This document shows positions 50,531 to 58,617 of a DNA stretch of 64,000 nucleotides, piece by piece. The stretch comes from an uncultured Eubacterium sp. GTDB lineage: Bacteria; Bacillota; Clostridia; Lachnospirales; Lachnospiraceae. Under the pieces are notes generated by a model. The model had not been told where the DNA came from, ran no database searches, and saw only the letters and a program-made list of their open reading frames with translations. Positions within the stretch are counted from its first letter, which is position 1; every line of letters starts with the position of its first letter. The DNA is taken from the NCBI GenBank assembly GCA_910578975.1, contig CAJTRZ010000004.1, forward strand, positions 134,430 through 198,429, written 5' to 3'. The translations under genes and the position numbers were made by a program.

Positions 50531-51730
50531 ATGTTTACAACATTTTTTTATACGTTGAAAAATAATGGATTAGATATATCTACTACGGAATGGATTACTC
50601 TTATGGATGGACTGGACAAGGGACTGGCACATTCCAGTTTTACAGATTTTTATTATTTGTGCAGGACAGTTCTGGTAAAAAACGAAGGTGATTATGACAA
50701 ACTGGACATGGCATTTCAGGAGTATTTTCAGAATATAAAGACCGATAAACTCAATATGGAAAAATTGAATGCGTGGCTGCATAATGACAACGATAGAGCG
50801 CAGATGACAAATCCAGAAGATTTTAAAGATGATAGGACAAAGAAGGAAGCTACGGAAATTCATAGGATGTTTCGTGAGCGTTTGGGAGAACAGCATACGG
50901 AACATAATGGTGGTAATTACTGGATTGGTACAGGTGGAGGTTCGCCATTTGGAAAAAATGGAAGAACAGCAGGAGGGATACAGTTAGGAAACCATGCTGG
51001 AATGAAGACTGCTTTTGCAGTTATGGGAGAACGAAGATATAAAGATTTCCGACGGGACAAGAAACTCACGATGAGACAGTTTCAGGTAGCGTTGCGCGAA
51101 CTTCGACAGTATTCGAGAAAAATGGATTTACCAAAGACAGAACTGGACATTGATGGAACAATAGATGCTACATGTAATCAGGGAGGATATCTGAAATTAG
51201 AATTTGAACAGCCTAGGAAAAATTCTGTGAAATTAATGCTGTTATTTGACAGTGGCGGTTCTATGTATCCTTATAGCGAACTTTGTAATGAATTATTTCA
51301 GGCAGTGCATAAAGCGAATCATTTTAAAGATGTAAAGACATTTTATTTTCATAACTGTATTTATGCAAAATTATATAAAACACCAGAGTGCGAGACTGGT
51401 GACTGGATTGATACTACATGGGCGTTCAAAAACTACGATAAGGACTATAAGGTAATTATTGTTGGGGATGCAGGAATGGCAGAAGAAGAGTATTTGGACA
51501 AGAATGGAAATTACAACGGGCCAAATGATGGTCTATCAGGACATGAGTGGATGCAGTTATTCCGTAAGAAATATCCTCATTCTATCTGGATGAATCCTTC
51601 CTATCATGGAGATTTGACAAGAATGTATTGGATGGAGTCAGAAAGATTGATTAAAGAGATAGTTGATATGTATCCTTTAACAGTTGATGGTTTAAAAGCA
51701 GGTATAAAAAAATTGATGAGTGATAAATAA
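50531..51730 (+). CDS. VWA-domain protein (CoxE-like), MoxR partner
   Basis: A 399-residue protein with a helical N-terminal half ('MFTTFFYTLKNNGLDISTTE') and a C-terminal von Willebrand A domain. The MIDAS motif is 'LLFDSGGSMYPYSELCNELF' (about 235), where the usual DxSGS is DSGGS, and later strands include 'KVIIVGDAGMAEEEYL'. Gly-rich 'GGNYWIGTGGGSPFGKNGR' precedes it. CoxE-like proteins pair with MoxR ATPases. ATG 50531 has GGAG five bases upstream and is preferred to TTG 50516. The terminator at 51757 ends the pair. Confidence 0.85.
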   Translation: MFTTFFYTLKNNGLDISTTEWITLMDGLDKGLAHSSFTDFYYLCRTVLVKNEGDYDKLDMAFQEYFQNIKTDKLNMEKLNAWLHNDNDRAQMTNPEDFKDDRTKKEATEIHRMFRERLGEQHTEHNGGNYWIGTGGGSPFGKNGRTAGGIQLGNHAGMKTAFAVMGERRYKDFRRDKKLTMRQFQVALRELRQYSRKMDLPKTELDIDGTIDATCNQGGYLKLEFEQPRKNSVKLMLLFDSGGSMYPYSELCNELFQAVHKANHFKDVKTFYFHNCIYAKLYKTPECETGDWIDTTWAFKNYDKDYKVIIVGDAGMAEEEYLDKNGNYNGPNDGLSGHEWMQLFRKKYPHSIWMNPSYHGDLTRMYWMESERLIKEIVDMYPLTVDGLKAGIKKLMSDK

Positions 51731-51756
51731 AAAGTAAAAAATTTTCTAATTTATGG

Positions 51757-51782
51757 AAGAAGCCTGAGAGGGCTTCTTTTTT
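51757..51782 (+). terminator. Intrinsic terminator after the MoxR/VWA pair
   Basis: AAGAAGCC (51757-51764) pairs with GGCTTCTT (51771-51778) across a 6-base loop, followed by TTTT. Confidence 0.9.
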
Positions 51783-51924
51783 CAGCATTTATGCTAGAAT
51801 ACGCATCACTATCTTATCACAATATTTTTGTACAAATTTACTAGAAAGACTTGATAAAAACATTTTTATTTGTTTATATGTAATTATAGTTTTATACAAA
51901 AGGAGAAAAGTAAAGGAGAAGGTT

Positions 51925-53706
51925 ATGAATAATCTATGTAAAAAAGTAATTGCCAGTGTATTAGCACTTGCAATGTTGACATCTGGATTGATTTTTACAC
52001 AAAGTAAATCAGCAGATGTTAAGGCGGCAGATGAATGGAATCTGGTGTGGAGTGATGAGTTTGAAGGAACTAGTCTGGATACAAGTGTCTGGAATTATGA
52101 AATAGGAAATGGAAACTGGGGTTGGGGAAATGGTGAAAAGCAATACTATACAAATAGTGTGAAAAATGTTGAAGTGTCCAATGGAACATTGAAGATTCAT
52201 GCTCTGAAAGAGAGAATGGGAAATCAGGATTATACTTCAGGAAGAATTAATACAAAAGGCAAGAAGGATTTTAAGTTTGGAAGAATAGAAGCGAGAATGA
52301 AACTGCCAAGTTTTAGTGGCGCGTGGCCGGCATTCTGGATGCTGGGAGCAAACCATAGTTCTGTAGGATGGCCAAAATGTGGCGAATTGGATATTATGGA
52401 AGCTATTAATACACAAAATTTTACTAATGGTGCAGTTCATTGGTATGTAGAATCTGAAGGATATAACGGTCAGGGAGATAACGGAGACAGTGCAGAAGGT
52501 AAAACACCAGCAGGTTATCAGAGAACAGAGTGGCATACATATGGTGTTGAATGGGACAAAAAAGAAATAAAATGGTACATAGATGACAAAGTATTTTTTA
52601 CACAGGATATTAGTGCATCACATATGGATGAGTTTAGAAAAAATCAGTTTATCATTTTTAACCTTGCCATAGGAGGACAGTGGCCTGGATATAATATTGA
52701 TGATTCAGCATTCCCATCAAGATCAACTATGGAAGTGGATTATGTAAGAGTTTATCAGAAGGCTGAAGTTCCAACTACAAAGTACGATGGTCCTACAATT
52801 ACTATTACGGAAGACGCAGTAGAAAAGTATACAGGAAAATGGAATTCATTCTTTGGCAGTGATATTAACTGGGTTCCGGCAAAAGGAAGTATTGAGTTAG
52901 GAGATACTCCATCAGAAGGATTTACGATGAATTTGACCTCCGTTGGAAATATTCAGAATGATTCAGTTTGGGGAGCTCAGGCGACTCTTGAAAGGCTTAA
53001 TTATTATCCTGGAAATACATATAAGTATTCATGTACTCTGACATCTGATAAGGATAAGAAAGTGTTTGTAAAAGTGGCAGATGACAATGAAGAGACGCTA
53101 GGTGGAGGCCTGATTGACCTGAAGGCAGGTGTTCCATACAATTTTGAAACAAATGTAGAAATACCAGAGGATTTTGAAGGCACAGTTAGTTTGAAGTTTG
53201 GAATGGGTAAAACAAACGGAGATACTATTGCAGATAATGGTGCAGTAACAATTCATGTCAAAGACATTTCTTTTGTGACAACAGCGACAATACCAGATCC
53301 GGATTATGTACAGGAGACAACAGCACAGAATCCAAAAGAAACTACAACAAACAATGGAACGACAACAAAGAGCCCAGTTGTGAAGCCTACAATAAATTCA
53401 AGTGTGAAAGTGGCAAAAACAAAAGTTAAAAAAGCTACAAAGAAAAAAGTATCAAAGAAAGTGAAACTTACACTTAAGAAAATCAAAGGTGCAACAGGTT
53501 ATAAAGTTCAATTTTCAAAAACAAAGAAGTTTAAGAAAGTACTTGTTTCTAAGACAGTTAAAAAAGCAAAAATTACTGTATTGAATAAGAAATTAAGAAA
53601 ACAGAAAAAACTTTATGTCAGAGCAAAAGCTTACAGGACTGTTGGAAAAGTAAAATACTATAGTAAGAAATGGTCCGCAGTAAAGAAAGTTAAAATAAAA
53701 AAATAA
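51925..53706 (+). CDS. Secreted GH16 beta-glucanase with CBM and Lys-rich C-terminal domain
   Basis: A 593-residue exported glycoside hydrolase. Signal peptide at about 1-36 ('SVLALAMLTSGLIFTQ', then 'DVKAAD'). GH16 domain at 38-280: 'WNLVWSDEFEGTSLDTSVWN', 'FKFGRIEARMKLP', 'AWPAFWMLGAN' and the catalytic 'GELDIMEAIN' (E154 nucleophile, E159 acid/base), and 'LAIGGQWPGYNIDD'. It likely cleaves beta-1,3 or beta-1,3-1,4 glucans. A CBM4/9-like module (about 290-450) follows, then a Thr-rich linker, then about 100 very Lys-rich residues resembling a fibronectin-like wall-binding domain ('KGATGYKVQFSKTKKFKKVL'). AAAGGAGAAGGTT precedes ATG 51925. Confidence 0.92.
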   Translation: MNNLCKKVIASVLALAMLTSGLIFTQSKSADVKAADEWNLVWSDEFEGTSLDTSVWNYEIGNGNWGWGNGEKQYYTNSVKNVEVSNGTLKIHALKERMGNQDYTSGRINTKGKKDFKFGRIEARMKLPSFSGAWPAFWMLGANHSSVGWPKCGELDIMEAINTQNFTNGAVHWYVESEGYNGQGDNGDSAEGKTPAGYQRTEWHTYGVEWDKKEIKWYIDDKVFFTQDISASHMDEFRKNQFIIFNLAIGGQWPGYNIDDSAFPSRSTMEVDYVRVYQKAEVPTTKYDGPTITITEDAVEKYTGKWNSFFGSDINWVPAKGSIELGDTPSEGFTMNLTSVGNIQNDSVWGAQATLERLNYYPGNTYKYSCTLTSDKDKKVFVKVADDNEETLGGGLIDLKAGVPYNFETNVEIPEDFEGTVSLKFGMGKTNGDTIADNGAVTIHVKDISFVTTATIPDPDYVQETTAQNPKETTTNNGTTTKSPVVKPTINSSVKVAKTKVKKATKKKVSKKVKLTLKKIKGATGYKVQFSKTKKFKKVLVSKTVKKAKITVLNKKLRKQKKLYVRAKAYRTVGKVKYYSKKWSAVKKVKIKK

Positions 53707-53723
53707 ATAGTTAAAGTAAACAT

Positions 53724-53754
53724 AAGGACTGTTGCATTATGCAGCAGTCCTTTT
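53724..53754 (+). terminator. Intrinsic terminator after the GH16 gene
   Basis: AAGGACTG (53724-53731) pairs with CAGTCCTT (53745-53752), with inner TGC/GCA pairing, followed by TT and AAATACTTTG. The convergent spore-coat gene begins 30 bp beyond. Confidence 0.75.
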
Positions 53755-53781
53755 AAATACTTTGAAAAAGTAAGTGGTAAA

Positions 53782-54051
53782 CTAAATAGCTTTATATCCA
53801 CATTCGAATTTAGCCTTTGCATCCTGCATTTTTTTAGACTCGGCAGCAGGAGTAGGATAGTATCCCATTGTGTGCATCTGATTAAATACATCGACCTGAA
53901 TTTCATGCTCTTTCTGAAGTAAATCCATCATTGTACAACGAAGGTTCTCATGAACACATTCATTTGCACTTAAGTTATATAAATTTGTAGCGTTTTTTTC
54001 TGTGTTGAGGGCATCCCCTAAAATTTCTTTTTCTGTATAAATCTCTTCCAT
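53782..54051 (-). CDS. Spore coat protein (CotF-like)
   Basis: An 89-residue protein of the CotF-type spore coat family: 'EKEILGDALNTEKNATNLYN' and 'RCTMMDLLQKEHEIQVDVFN', followed by a 'HTMGYYPTPAAESKKMQDAK' tail typical for these short ferritin-fold-like coat proteins. It would be made in the mother cell during sporulation. CAGGAGGTCATT precedes the ATG at 54051. It is the second gene of a two-gene minus-strand unit, 13 bp after the smaller coat-like gene. Confidence 0.82.
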   Translation of the reverse strand: MEEIYTEKEILGDALNTEKNATNLYNLSANECVHENLRCTMMDLLQKEHEIQVDVFNQMHTMGYYPTPAAESKKMQDAKAKFECGYKAI

Positions 54052-54064
54052 AATGACCTCCTGG

Positions 54065-54247
54065 TTAATTTAAATAAGAATAAATAGCGTTAAAATGACC
54101 CTGATGCTTATCAGCAATGTCAAGCATCTGCTGTTTTACTGTTTCATCCTGACTGTGATTTGCCAGCATTTTAAATTTTTTTACTAACAATTCTTCTTCG
54201 TTTAATAAATCCTGAACTACTGAAAGTTCCTTTTCTGATAATTCCAT
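54065..54247 (-). CDS. Small spore-coat-like helical protein
   Basis: A 60-residue, strongly helical protein, 'MELSEKELSVVQDLLNEEEL' followed by 'LVKKFKMLANHSQDETVKQQ' and 'GHFNAIYSYLN'. The pattern of EEL/LVKK and spaced His suggests the ferritin-like fold shared by CotF-like coat proteins of clostridia; such a short partner commonly precedes a longer CotF homologue. AAGGAGGGACAAAT precedes the ATG at 54247. Function is inferred from pairing with the adjacent coat gene. Confidence 0.75.
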   Translation of the reverse strand: MELSEKELSVVQDLLNEEELLVKKFKMLANHSQDETVKQQMLDIADKHQGHFNAIYSYLN

Positions 54248-54482
54248 ATTTGTCCCTCCTTGTGTTTTTTAAAAGCAAAAGCTTTAAAACAATTTACACA
54301 AATATTGTTGTCTTATCTATAAAATCCATACCACCCAAATATTGGAAAACAAGTTATTCTTGTGTTTGTGTATCGAAAACTTTATGTTAGAATACTATAA
54401 GAGTAGATAATATAATAATAGTTTTAGTTAAAATTAAGAAAGGATTGTGTGATGCATCAAAGAATGCATTATATAAGGAAAT

Positions 54483-55265
54483 ATGACATTACAAATAGCA
54501 GAAGGAATACTCATTCCCTTTCTTGGAACAACATTAGGCGCAGCGTGTGTGCTGTTTATGAAAAATAAATTAAATAATAAAGTAAGAAAAGCACTGACAG
54601 GTTTTGCATCTGGAGTAATGGTTGCAGCATCTATCTGGAGTTTGATTATTCCTGCAATAGAACAGTCGTCAGGTATGGGAAAATTGTCATTTTTGCCTGC
54701 GTTTATTGGGTTTTGGTGTGGAATATTATTTTTGCTTGTTTTAGATAAAGCAGTTCCACATTTACATCTGGATAGTGAGGAATCGGAGGGACCAAAAGTA
54801 CAATTAAAAAAAACGACAATGCTTGTCTTTGCCGTAACACTACATAATATTCCGGAGGGAATGGCGGTCGGAGTGGTGTTTGCCGGAGTAATTTCGGGAA
54901 ATAGCGGGATTAGTATTATGGGAGCTATGGTGCTTGCTATTGGAATTGCTATTCAGAATTTTCCGGAAGGAGCTATTATATCAATGCCCCTTAAGGCAGA
55001 AGGAATCGGAAAAGGCAGGGCATTCTTATATGGTACATTGTCAGGGGCAGTAGAACCGGTTGCTGCGTTGATTACAGTAATGGCATCTGGTTTTATTGTA
55101 CCTGCATTACCATATTTACTAAGCTTTGCAGCAGGTGCAATGTTGTATGTAGTAGTAGAGGAGTTAATACCGGAGATGTCCGAAGGAAAACATTCTAATG
55201 TGGGAACAGTACTCTTTTCATTGGGATTTACGATAATGATGATGCTGGATGTTGCATTGGGATAA
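54483..55265 (+). CDS. ZIP family divalent metal transporter
   Basis: A 260-residue membrane protein with eight predicted helices. ZIP-family metal-binding motifs are 'VTLHNIPEGMAVGVVF' (helix 4, HNxPEG) and 'AIQNFPEGAIISMPLK' (helix 5, NFPEG), plus the His-rich-loop segment 'KAVPHLHLDSEES' between helices 3 and 4. It likely imports zinc or related ions, as ZupT-type proteins do. The ribosome site is AAGGAA, directly before ATG 54483. It is convergent with the CBS-domain gene. Confidence 0.92.
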   Translation: MTLQIAEGILIPFLGTTLGAACVLFMKNKLNNKVRKALTGFASGVMVAASIWSLIIPAIEQSSGMGKLSFLPAFIGFWCGILFLLVLDKAVPHLHLDSEESEGPKVQLKKTTMLVFAVTLHNIPEGMAVGVVFAGVISGNSGISIMGAMVLAIGIAIQNFPEGAIISMPLKAEGIGKGRAFLYGTLSGAVEPVAALITVMASGFIVPALPYLLSFAAGAMLYVVVEELIPEMSEGKHSNVGTVLFSLGFTIMMMLDVALG

Positions 55266-55370
55266 TATTTGATAGAACATGGAAATAGGCAGAGATTTTT
55301 GGAAAATTATAGAGTTCATTTCTGGATACTGTAATTTTCATAAACCTCTTCCTATTATTATGTTTTCGAT

Positions 55371-55781
55371 TTATCCTTCTACTAATTCTTTGTTTGATAA
55401 ATATAAAATAACATCTTTTCTTGTTATAATTCCAATAAAAACATTGTTATCGTCAACTACTGGAACAAAGTTCTGATTTGTAATTTTGTCTACCAGACCT
55501 TCCATTGAAATTGAAATGTTTACAGCCTTATTATCACGATGCCTCTCTACTTCCATAATTGAGAACTTTTCCATTTTCCGTAAACTTGGAAAACCATGAT
55601 TTTTTAAGTGCCAAAGCATATCACCTTCTGTAACAGTTCCTATGTATTTTCCATCTTTTGTAAGTATGGGAATGGCAGCATATCCACGGTGTTCCATTTT
55701 TTCCAATGCCTGACGGAGTGTGTCACTATCTTCTATGTGTGCCACATTTTCTTTTGGTGTTAAAAAAAATAATATGTTCAT
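55371..55781 (-). CDS. CBS-domain pair protein
   Basis: A 136-residue protein made of two CBS domains: 'ENVAHIEDSDTLRQALEKME', then 'RGYAAIPILTKDGKYIGTVT' followed by 'EGDMLWHLK' (domain 1), and 'ISMEGLVDKITNQNFVPVVD' with 'VFIGIITRKDVILYL' (domain 2). CBS pairs bind adenosyl ligands and regulate partner proteins; none is attached here, so it would act as a separate sensor. ATG at 55781 has CGGAGGAAAAATCAT upstream and is preferred to the longer frame to 55862. Confidence 0.88.
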   Translation of the reverse strand: MNILFFLTPKENVAHIEDSDTLRQALEKMEHRGYAAIPILTKDGKYIGTVTEGDMLWHLKNHGFPSLRKMEKFSIMEVERHRDNKAVNISISMEGLVDKITNQNFVPVVDDNNVFIGIITRKDVILYLSNKELVEG

Positions 55782-55880
55782 ATGATTTTTCCTCCGATAG
55801 TTCATCTTTATACCGGACATCATCATATCAAAAAATGAGAGTTTAATCCATAGAATACACAAAAAGTTAACAAATAATTA

Positions 55881-56030
55881 TAACTATTCAGCCTTCAGCT
55901 CAAATCCGCTGCTTCGCAGTTACTTTTCGCTGTGGCTAAGCGCCATATGGATATTTTTAGAAAAATTTCATCTTGTAAGCAAGTTTACATTTGAGGTTTT
56001 TGTAAAACTATTCACATGGCTGAATAGTTA
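55881..56030. repeat. 150-bp palindromic element with 13-bp perfect terminal inverted repeats
   Basis: TAACTATTCAGCC (55881-55893) and GGCTGAATAGTTA (56018-56030) are exact inverted copies. The interior has several short hairpins (CTGC-TTC-GCAG at 55909-55919; CGCT/AGCG; CTTG/CAAG), and the right end itself contains AACTATTC/GAATAGTT (56006-56029). It has no coding capacity. It sits between the CBS gene and the promoter of the PRD regulator. The size and ends fit a miniature inverted-repeat element or an excised-transposon relic; a structured RNA is the alternative. Confidence 0.65.
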
Positions 56031-56037
56031 CAAAAAA

Positions 56038-56067
56038 TTCACACAGAAGAGAAGAAATATGTATAAT
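56038..56067 (+). promoter_or_regulatory. Promoter of the PRD regulator gene
   Basis: TTCACA at 56038-56043 (five of six), an 18-bp spacer and TATAAT at 56062-56067. It begins eight bases past the end of the palindromic element, about 90 bases before the gene. Confidence 0.65.
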
Positions 56068-56154
56068 AGAAGTTAAGAGACAAAATAATGTTATTTATTG
56101 TTTAAATATTTGTAATTTTGAATTAGAATCTAAATTTTAGAAAGTAGAGAAAGT

Positions 56155-58119
56155 ATGTTATCAGAAAGAGGCTTACAGATTGTAGAAAAGTTAATAGATA
56201 ACAATCGGACACCAGTAACATCAAAGATGCTTGCAGTTTATCTTGGGGTATCTGAGAGGAGTGTTAAGACATATATCAATGAAGTTTCCGATTTTTGTAA
56301 GGTTCGTGAAATGAAACTTGAAAGAAAGCCAGGAATTGGCTTTGTTGCAGACTTTACAGAAGAACAAATTGAGCAATTTCAGGAGATGAAAATAAATAAA
56401 AAAATTTTCATATCACAAAGACAGAGAATAGGGTACATTATGTACATTCTTTTAAGTGGGTGGGATAATTATACTTTGTCGCTGTTTTCAGACGAATTGA
56501 ATGTAAGTAAGAAAGTAATTAGTGACGACATAAATTTCATGTCTAAAGAAATTAGAAAGTATAATATACATATTAATCGAGTTTCGGGTTATGGTGTGTT
56601 TATAACTGGCGATGAATTCTCTATACGAAAAGCAATGAAAAGTTATTGCAGATTTCCTATTGGAGATAAAAATGTAACTTATATTTATGATAATCGGCTT
56701 TCTATTGAAGAGGAAGAATTATGGATTAATAATTGGGGACAGGATAATTTTGAAAAAGCAATAGAAATTGTACATTATATTGAAGAAAAATATAAAGGTG
56801 TATACACTGATTACTCATTTAAAATGTTGATACAGTATTTGTGCATCCAGTTATTCAGGATAAGAATGGGAAATGTAATCACGGAAGCAGTGATTGAAAA
56901 TGATGATATAATCAGCAATCTGAATGTTGTAAATGATGTGGAAGATATTCTTTTGAAAATGGATCAGGTACAGATGAATCCATATGAAAGACAGTATATA
57001 GATGTATTGTTTGCATCAGCTACGCTTCAGGTAAATGATGGTACATTTAACACTATAACCTTAAATGATATGGAGGAAAAGTGTAAAAAAATAAGTAAAG
57101 ATATGGCGAAGTATATTTCAGAAATATTAAATCTGAATCTTTTAAACAATGAATTACTGATAAAAAGTCTGGAAGATTTTTTGCCATCATCTATGATTCG
57201 GACAAAATATGGAATTGAAGTCAGAAATCCTTTTTTGAAAGATATCAGAGAAATGTATTCAGGAATATTTGCAACTTGTTTTACTTTGGAGAAGTTTTAT
57301 GAACAGTATAGTGGAAAAATTCCCACAGACCATGAGATATCATTTCTTGCTTTGTTTGTAGGTGGAGCTCTACATAGAAATGAAAAAACGATAAAGGCAG
57401 TTCTTATTGGGACAAGTGGAATTGCAGCAGCCAATATTGTGGCAAGAAAAATTGAAAATAAGATAGAAAGTGTTAAAATTGTTGCGATTTTGTCTTCGGA
57501 AAAAATAATGAATTGGGATGATTATGAATTTGATATTGTATTATCTATGATGCCAAACTTTGAATATGGAAATAAAGTAGTTTATATTTCTCCAATTATC
57601 AGTAAAGCAGATGAAAAGAAAATAAGAGATAAGTGCTTTGAAGTGTTATCTCATCCAGAGGTGAAAAAAGAGGGATTTTCAAATATGATTGATGTGAATC
57701 ATATTATGTTTGTAAAAGATAAACGTAGTAAGGAAGCGGTACTAAAGGATGCCTGTAACATTCTCTATAATCATGGATACGTTAAAAAGGAGTTTTTTGA
57801 AAGTGTTATAAATCGTGAGAATATAGAGCCTACGGAGTTGGGAAATGGAGTTGCAATACCTCATGGATTACCTGAAAATGTTTGTGAACCAAAAGTAATG
57901 GTAATCAAGTTAAAATATCCTGTGAATTGGGGAAATAAAAAGGTAGATATTATCTTTTTGCTGGCATTGAACTTCAACAATGTTGATACAACAAAAGCAT
58001 TTTTTCATGATTTTTCAAAGATTTTAGAATCAGAAGATAATCTGAAAAAAATAAGAAAAACAGAAACAATTGTAGAAATGGAAAAAACTTTAAAAGAAAA
58101 ACTTCATTGGAGTAGATAA
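56155..58119 (+). CDS. BglG/MtlR-type PRD transcriptional regulator with EIIA domain
   Basis: A 654-residue regulator of the multi-domain PRD family. N-terminal helix-turn-helix ('KMLAVYLGVSERSVKTYINE'), a second HTH near 105-125, PRD1 about 190-290, PRD2 about 300-410 ('EISFLALFVGGALHRNEK'), EIIB-like domain about 415-505 ('AVLIGTSGIAAANIVARKIE') and EIIA type 2 domain about 515-650 with 'GNGVAIPHGLPENV'. The canonical PRD histidines appear replaced ('LIQYL' for LIHL, 'LALF' for LALH) and the EIIB Cys is absent, while the EIIA His remains. It sits directly before the fructose genes and very probably controls them. The start site has only a weak ribosome site. Confidence 0.87.
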   Translation: MLSERGLQIVEKLIDNNRTPVTSKMLAVYLGVSERSVKTYINEVSDFCKVREMKLERKPGIGFVADFTEEQIEQFQEMKINKKIFISQRQRIGYIMYILLSGWDNYTLSLFSDELNVSKKVISDDINFMSKEIRKYNIHINRVSGYGVFITGDEFSIRKAMKSYCRFPIGDKNVTYIYDNRLSIEEEELWINNWGQDNFEKAIEIVHYIEEKYKGVYTDYSFKMLIQYLCIQLFRIRMGNVITEAVIENDDIISNLNVVNDVEDILLKMDQVQMNPYERQYIDVLFASATLQVNDGTFNTITLNDMEEKCKKISKDMAKYISEILNLNLLNNELLIKSLEDFLPSSMIRTKYGIEVRNPFLKDIREMYSGIFATCFTLEKFYEQYSGKIPTDHEISFLALFVGGALHRNEKTIKAVLIGTSGIAAANIVARKIENKIESVKIVAILSSEKIMNWDDYEFDIVLSMMPNFEYGNKVVYISPIISKADEKKIRDKCFEVLSHPEVKKEGFSNMIDVNHIMFVKDKRSKEAVLKDACNILYNHGYVKKEFFESVINRENIEPTELGNGVAIPHGLPENVCEPKVMVIKLKYPVNWGNKKVDIIFLLALNFNNVDTTKAFFHDFSKILESEDNLKKIRKTETIVEMEKTLKEKLHWSR

Positions 58120-58341
58120 TTTTTAGTAAGTAAAGAAACGTTTCAATGGAAGATAAATAAAATGTTTGTCAAAAATTGCACTAGCCCTAGTGCAATTTTC
58201 TTTTTTGGCATAAATTGAAAAATACTTGGTAAGCCTATAAAATAAATATAACAAAGAAAAACACAAGATGTAAATGAAGATACATGTTAAGGAGTGTTTT
58301 GATAATTAAAAAATATATAACCATGACAGGAGGGAAAAGAA
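58120..58341 (+). promoter_or_regulatory. Intergenic control region of the fructose operon
   Basis: It contains the palindrome GAAACGTTTC (58135-58144, with CG centre), which resembles a LacI/CcpA-family operator core, then a strong terminator (58172-58199), and TTGAAA (58215-58220)/TATAAA (58236-58241) with a short 15-bp spacer as a possible promoter for ptsH. Control of the operon by readthrough past the terminator is also conceivable with a PRD-type regulator. Confidence 0.4.
58172..58206 (+). terminator. Intrinsic terminator after the PRD regulator gene
   Basis: AAAATTGCACTAG (58172-58184) pairs perfectly with CTAGTGCAATTTT (58187-58199), a 13-bp stem with a 2-base formal loop, followed by CTTTTTT. 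Confidence 0.92.
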
Positions 58342-58605
58342 ATGGTAAGTAGGACATTTACAATCAGTAACACAGAAGGATTACACATGAGACCAGCGGG
58401 AATTATAGCAAAGGAGATGGGAAAATTTTCTAGCAATATAACATTGGTATTCAGAGAGAAGAGAATTAATGCAAAGAGCCTCATTAACATTATCTCGGCA
58501 TGTATTAAGAGTGGGGCAGAAGTTACATTCGAATGTGATGGTGAAGATGAAGAAGCTGCAATTGCAAAGGTTGAGCAGCTGGCAAGTCAGAATTTTGGAG
58601 AGTAA
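58342..58605 (+). CDS. ptsH: Phosphocarrier protein HPr
   Basis: An 87-residue HPr. 'NTEGLHMRPAGIIAKEMGKF' places the phospho-accepting His at residue 15 (GLHMRPAG), and the regulatory Ser46 is present in 'NAKSLINIISACIKSG' (HPr kinase site). It transfers phosphate from enzyme I to the sugar-specific EIIA. ACAGGAGGGAAAAGAA precedes ATG 58342. It heads a compact operon with enzyme I, 1-phosphofructokinase and the fructose permease, so it may be a fructose-dedicated HPr paralogue rather than the general one. Confidence 0.94.
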   Translation: MVSRTFTISNTEGLHMRPAGIIAKEMGKFSSNITLVFREKRINAKSLINIISACIKSGAEVTFECDGEDEEAAIAKVEQLASQNFGE

Positions 58606-58617
58606 GAGGTAAGCAGT

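Noticed and set aside
51763..51782. CTGAGAG-like word as a TPP riboswitch piece
   Set aside because: It is the loop of a simple terminator after the VWA gene and has none of the other riboswitch elements.
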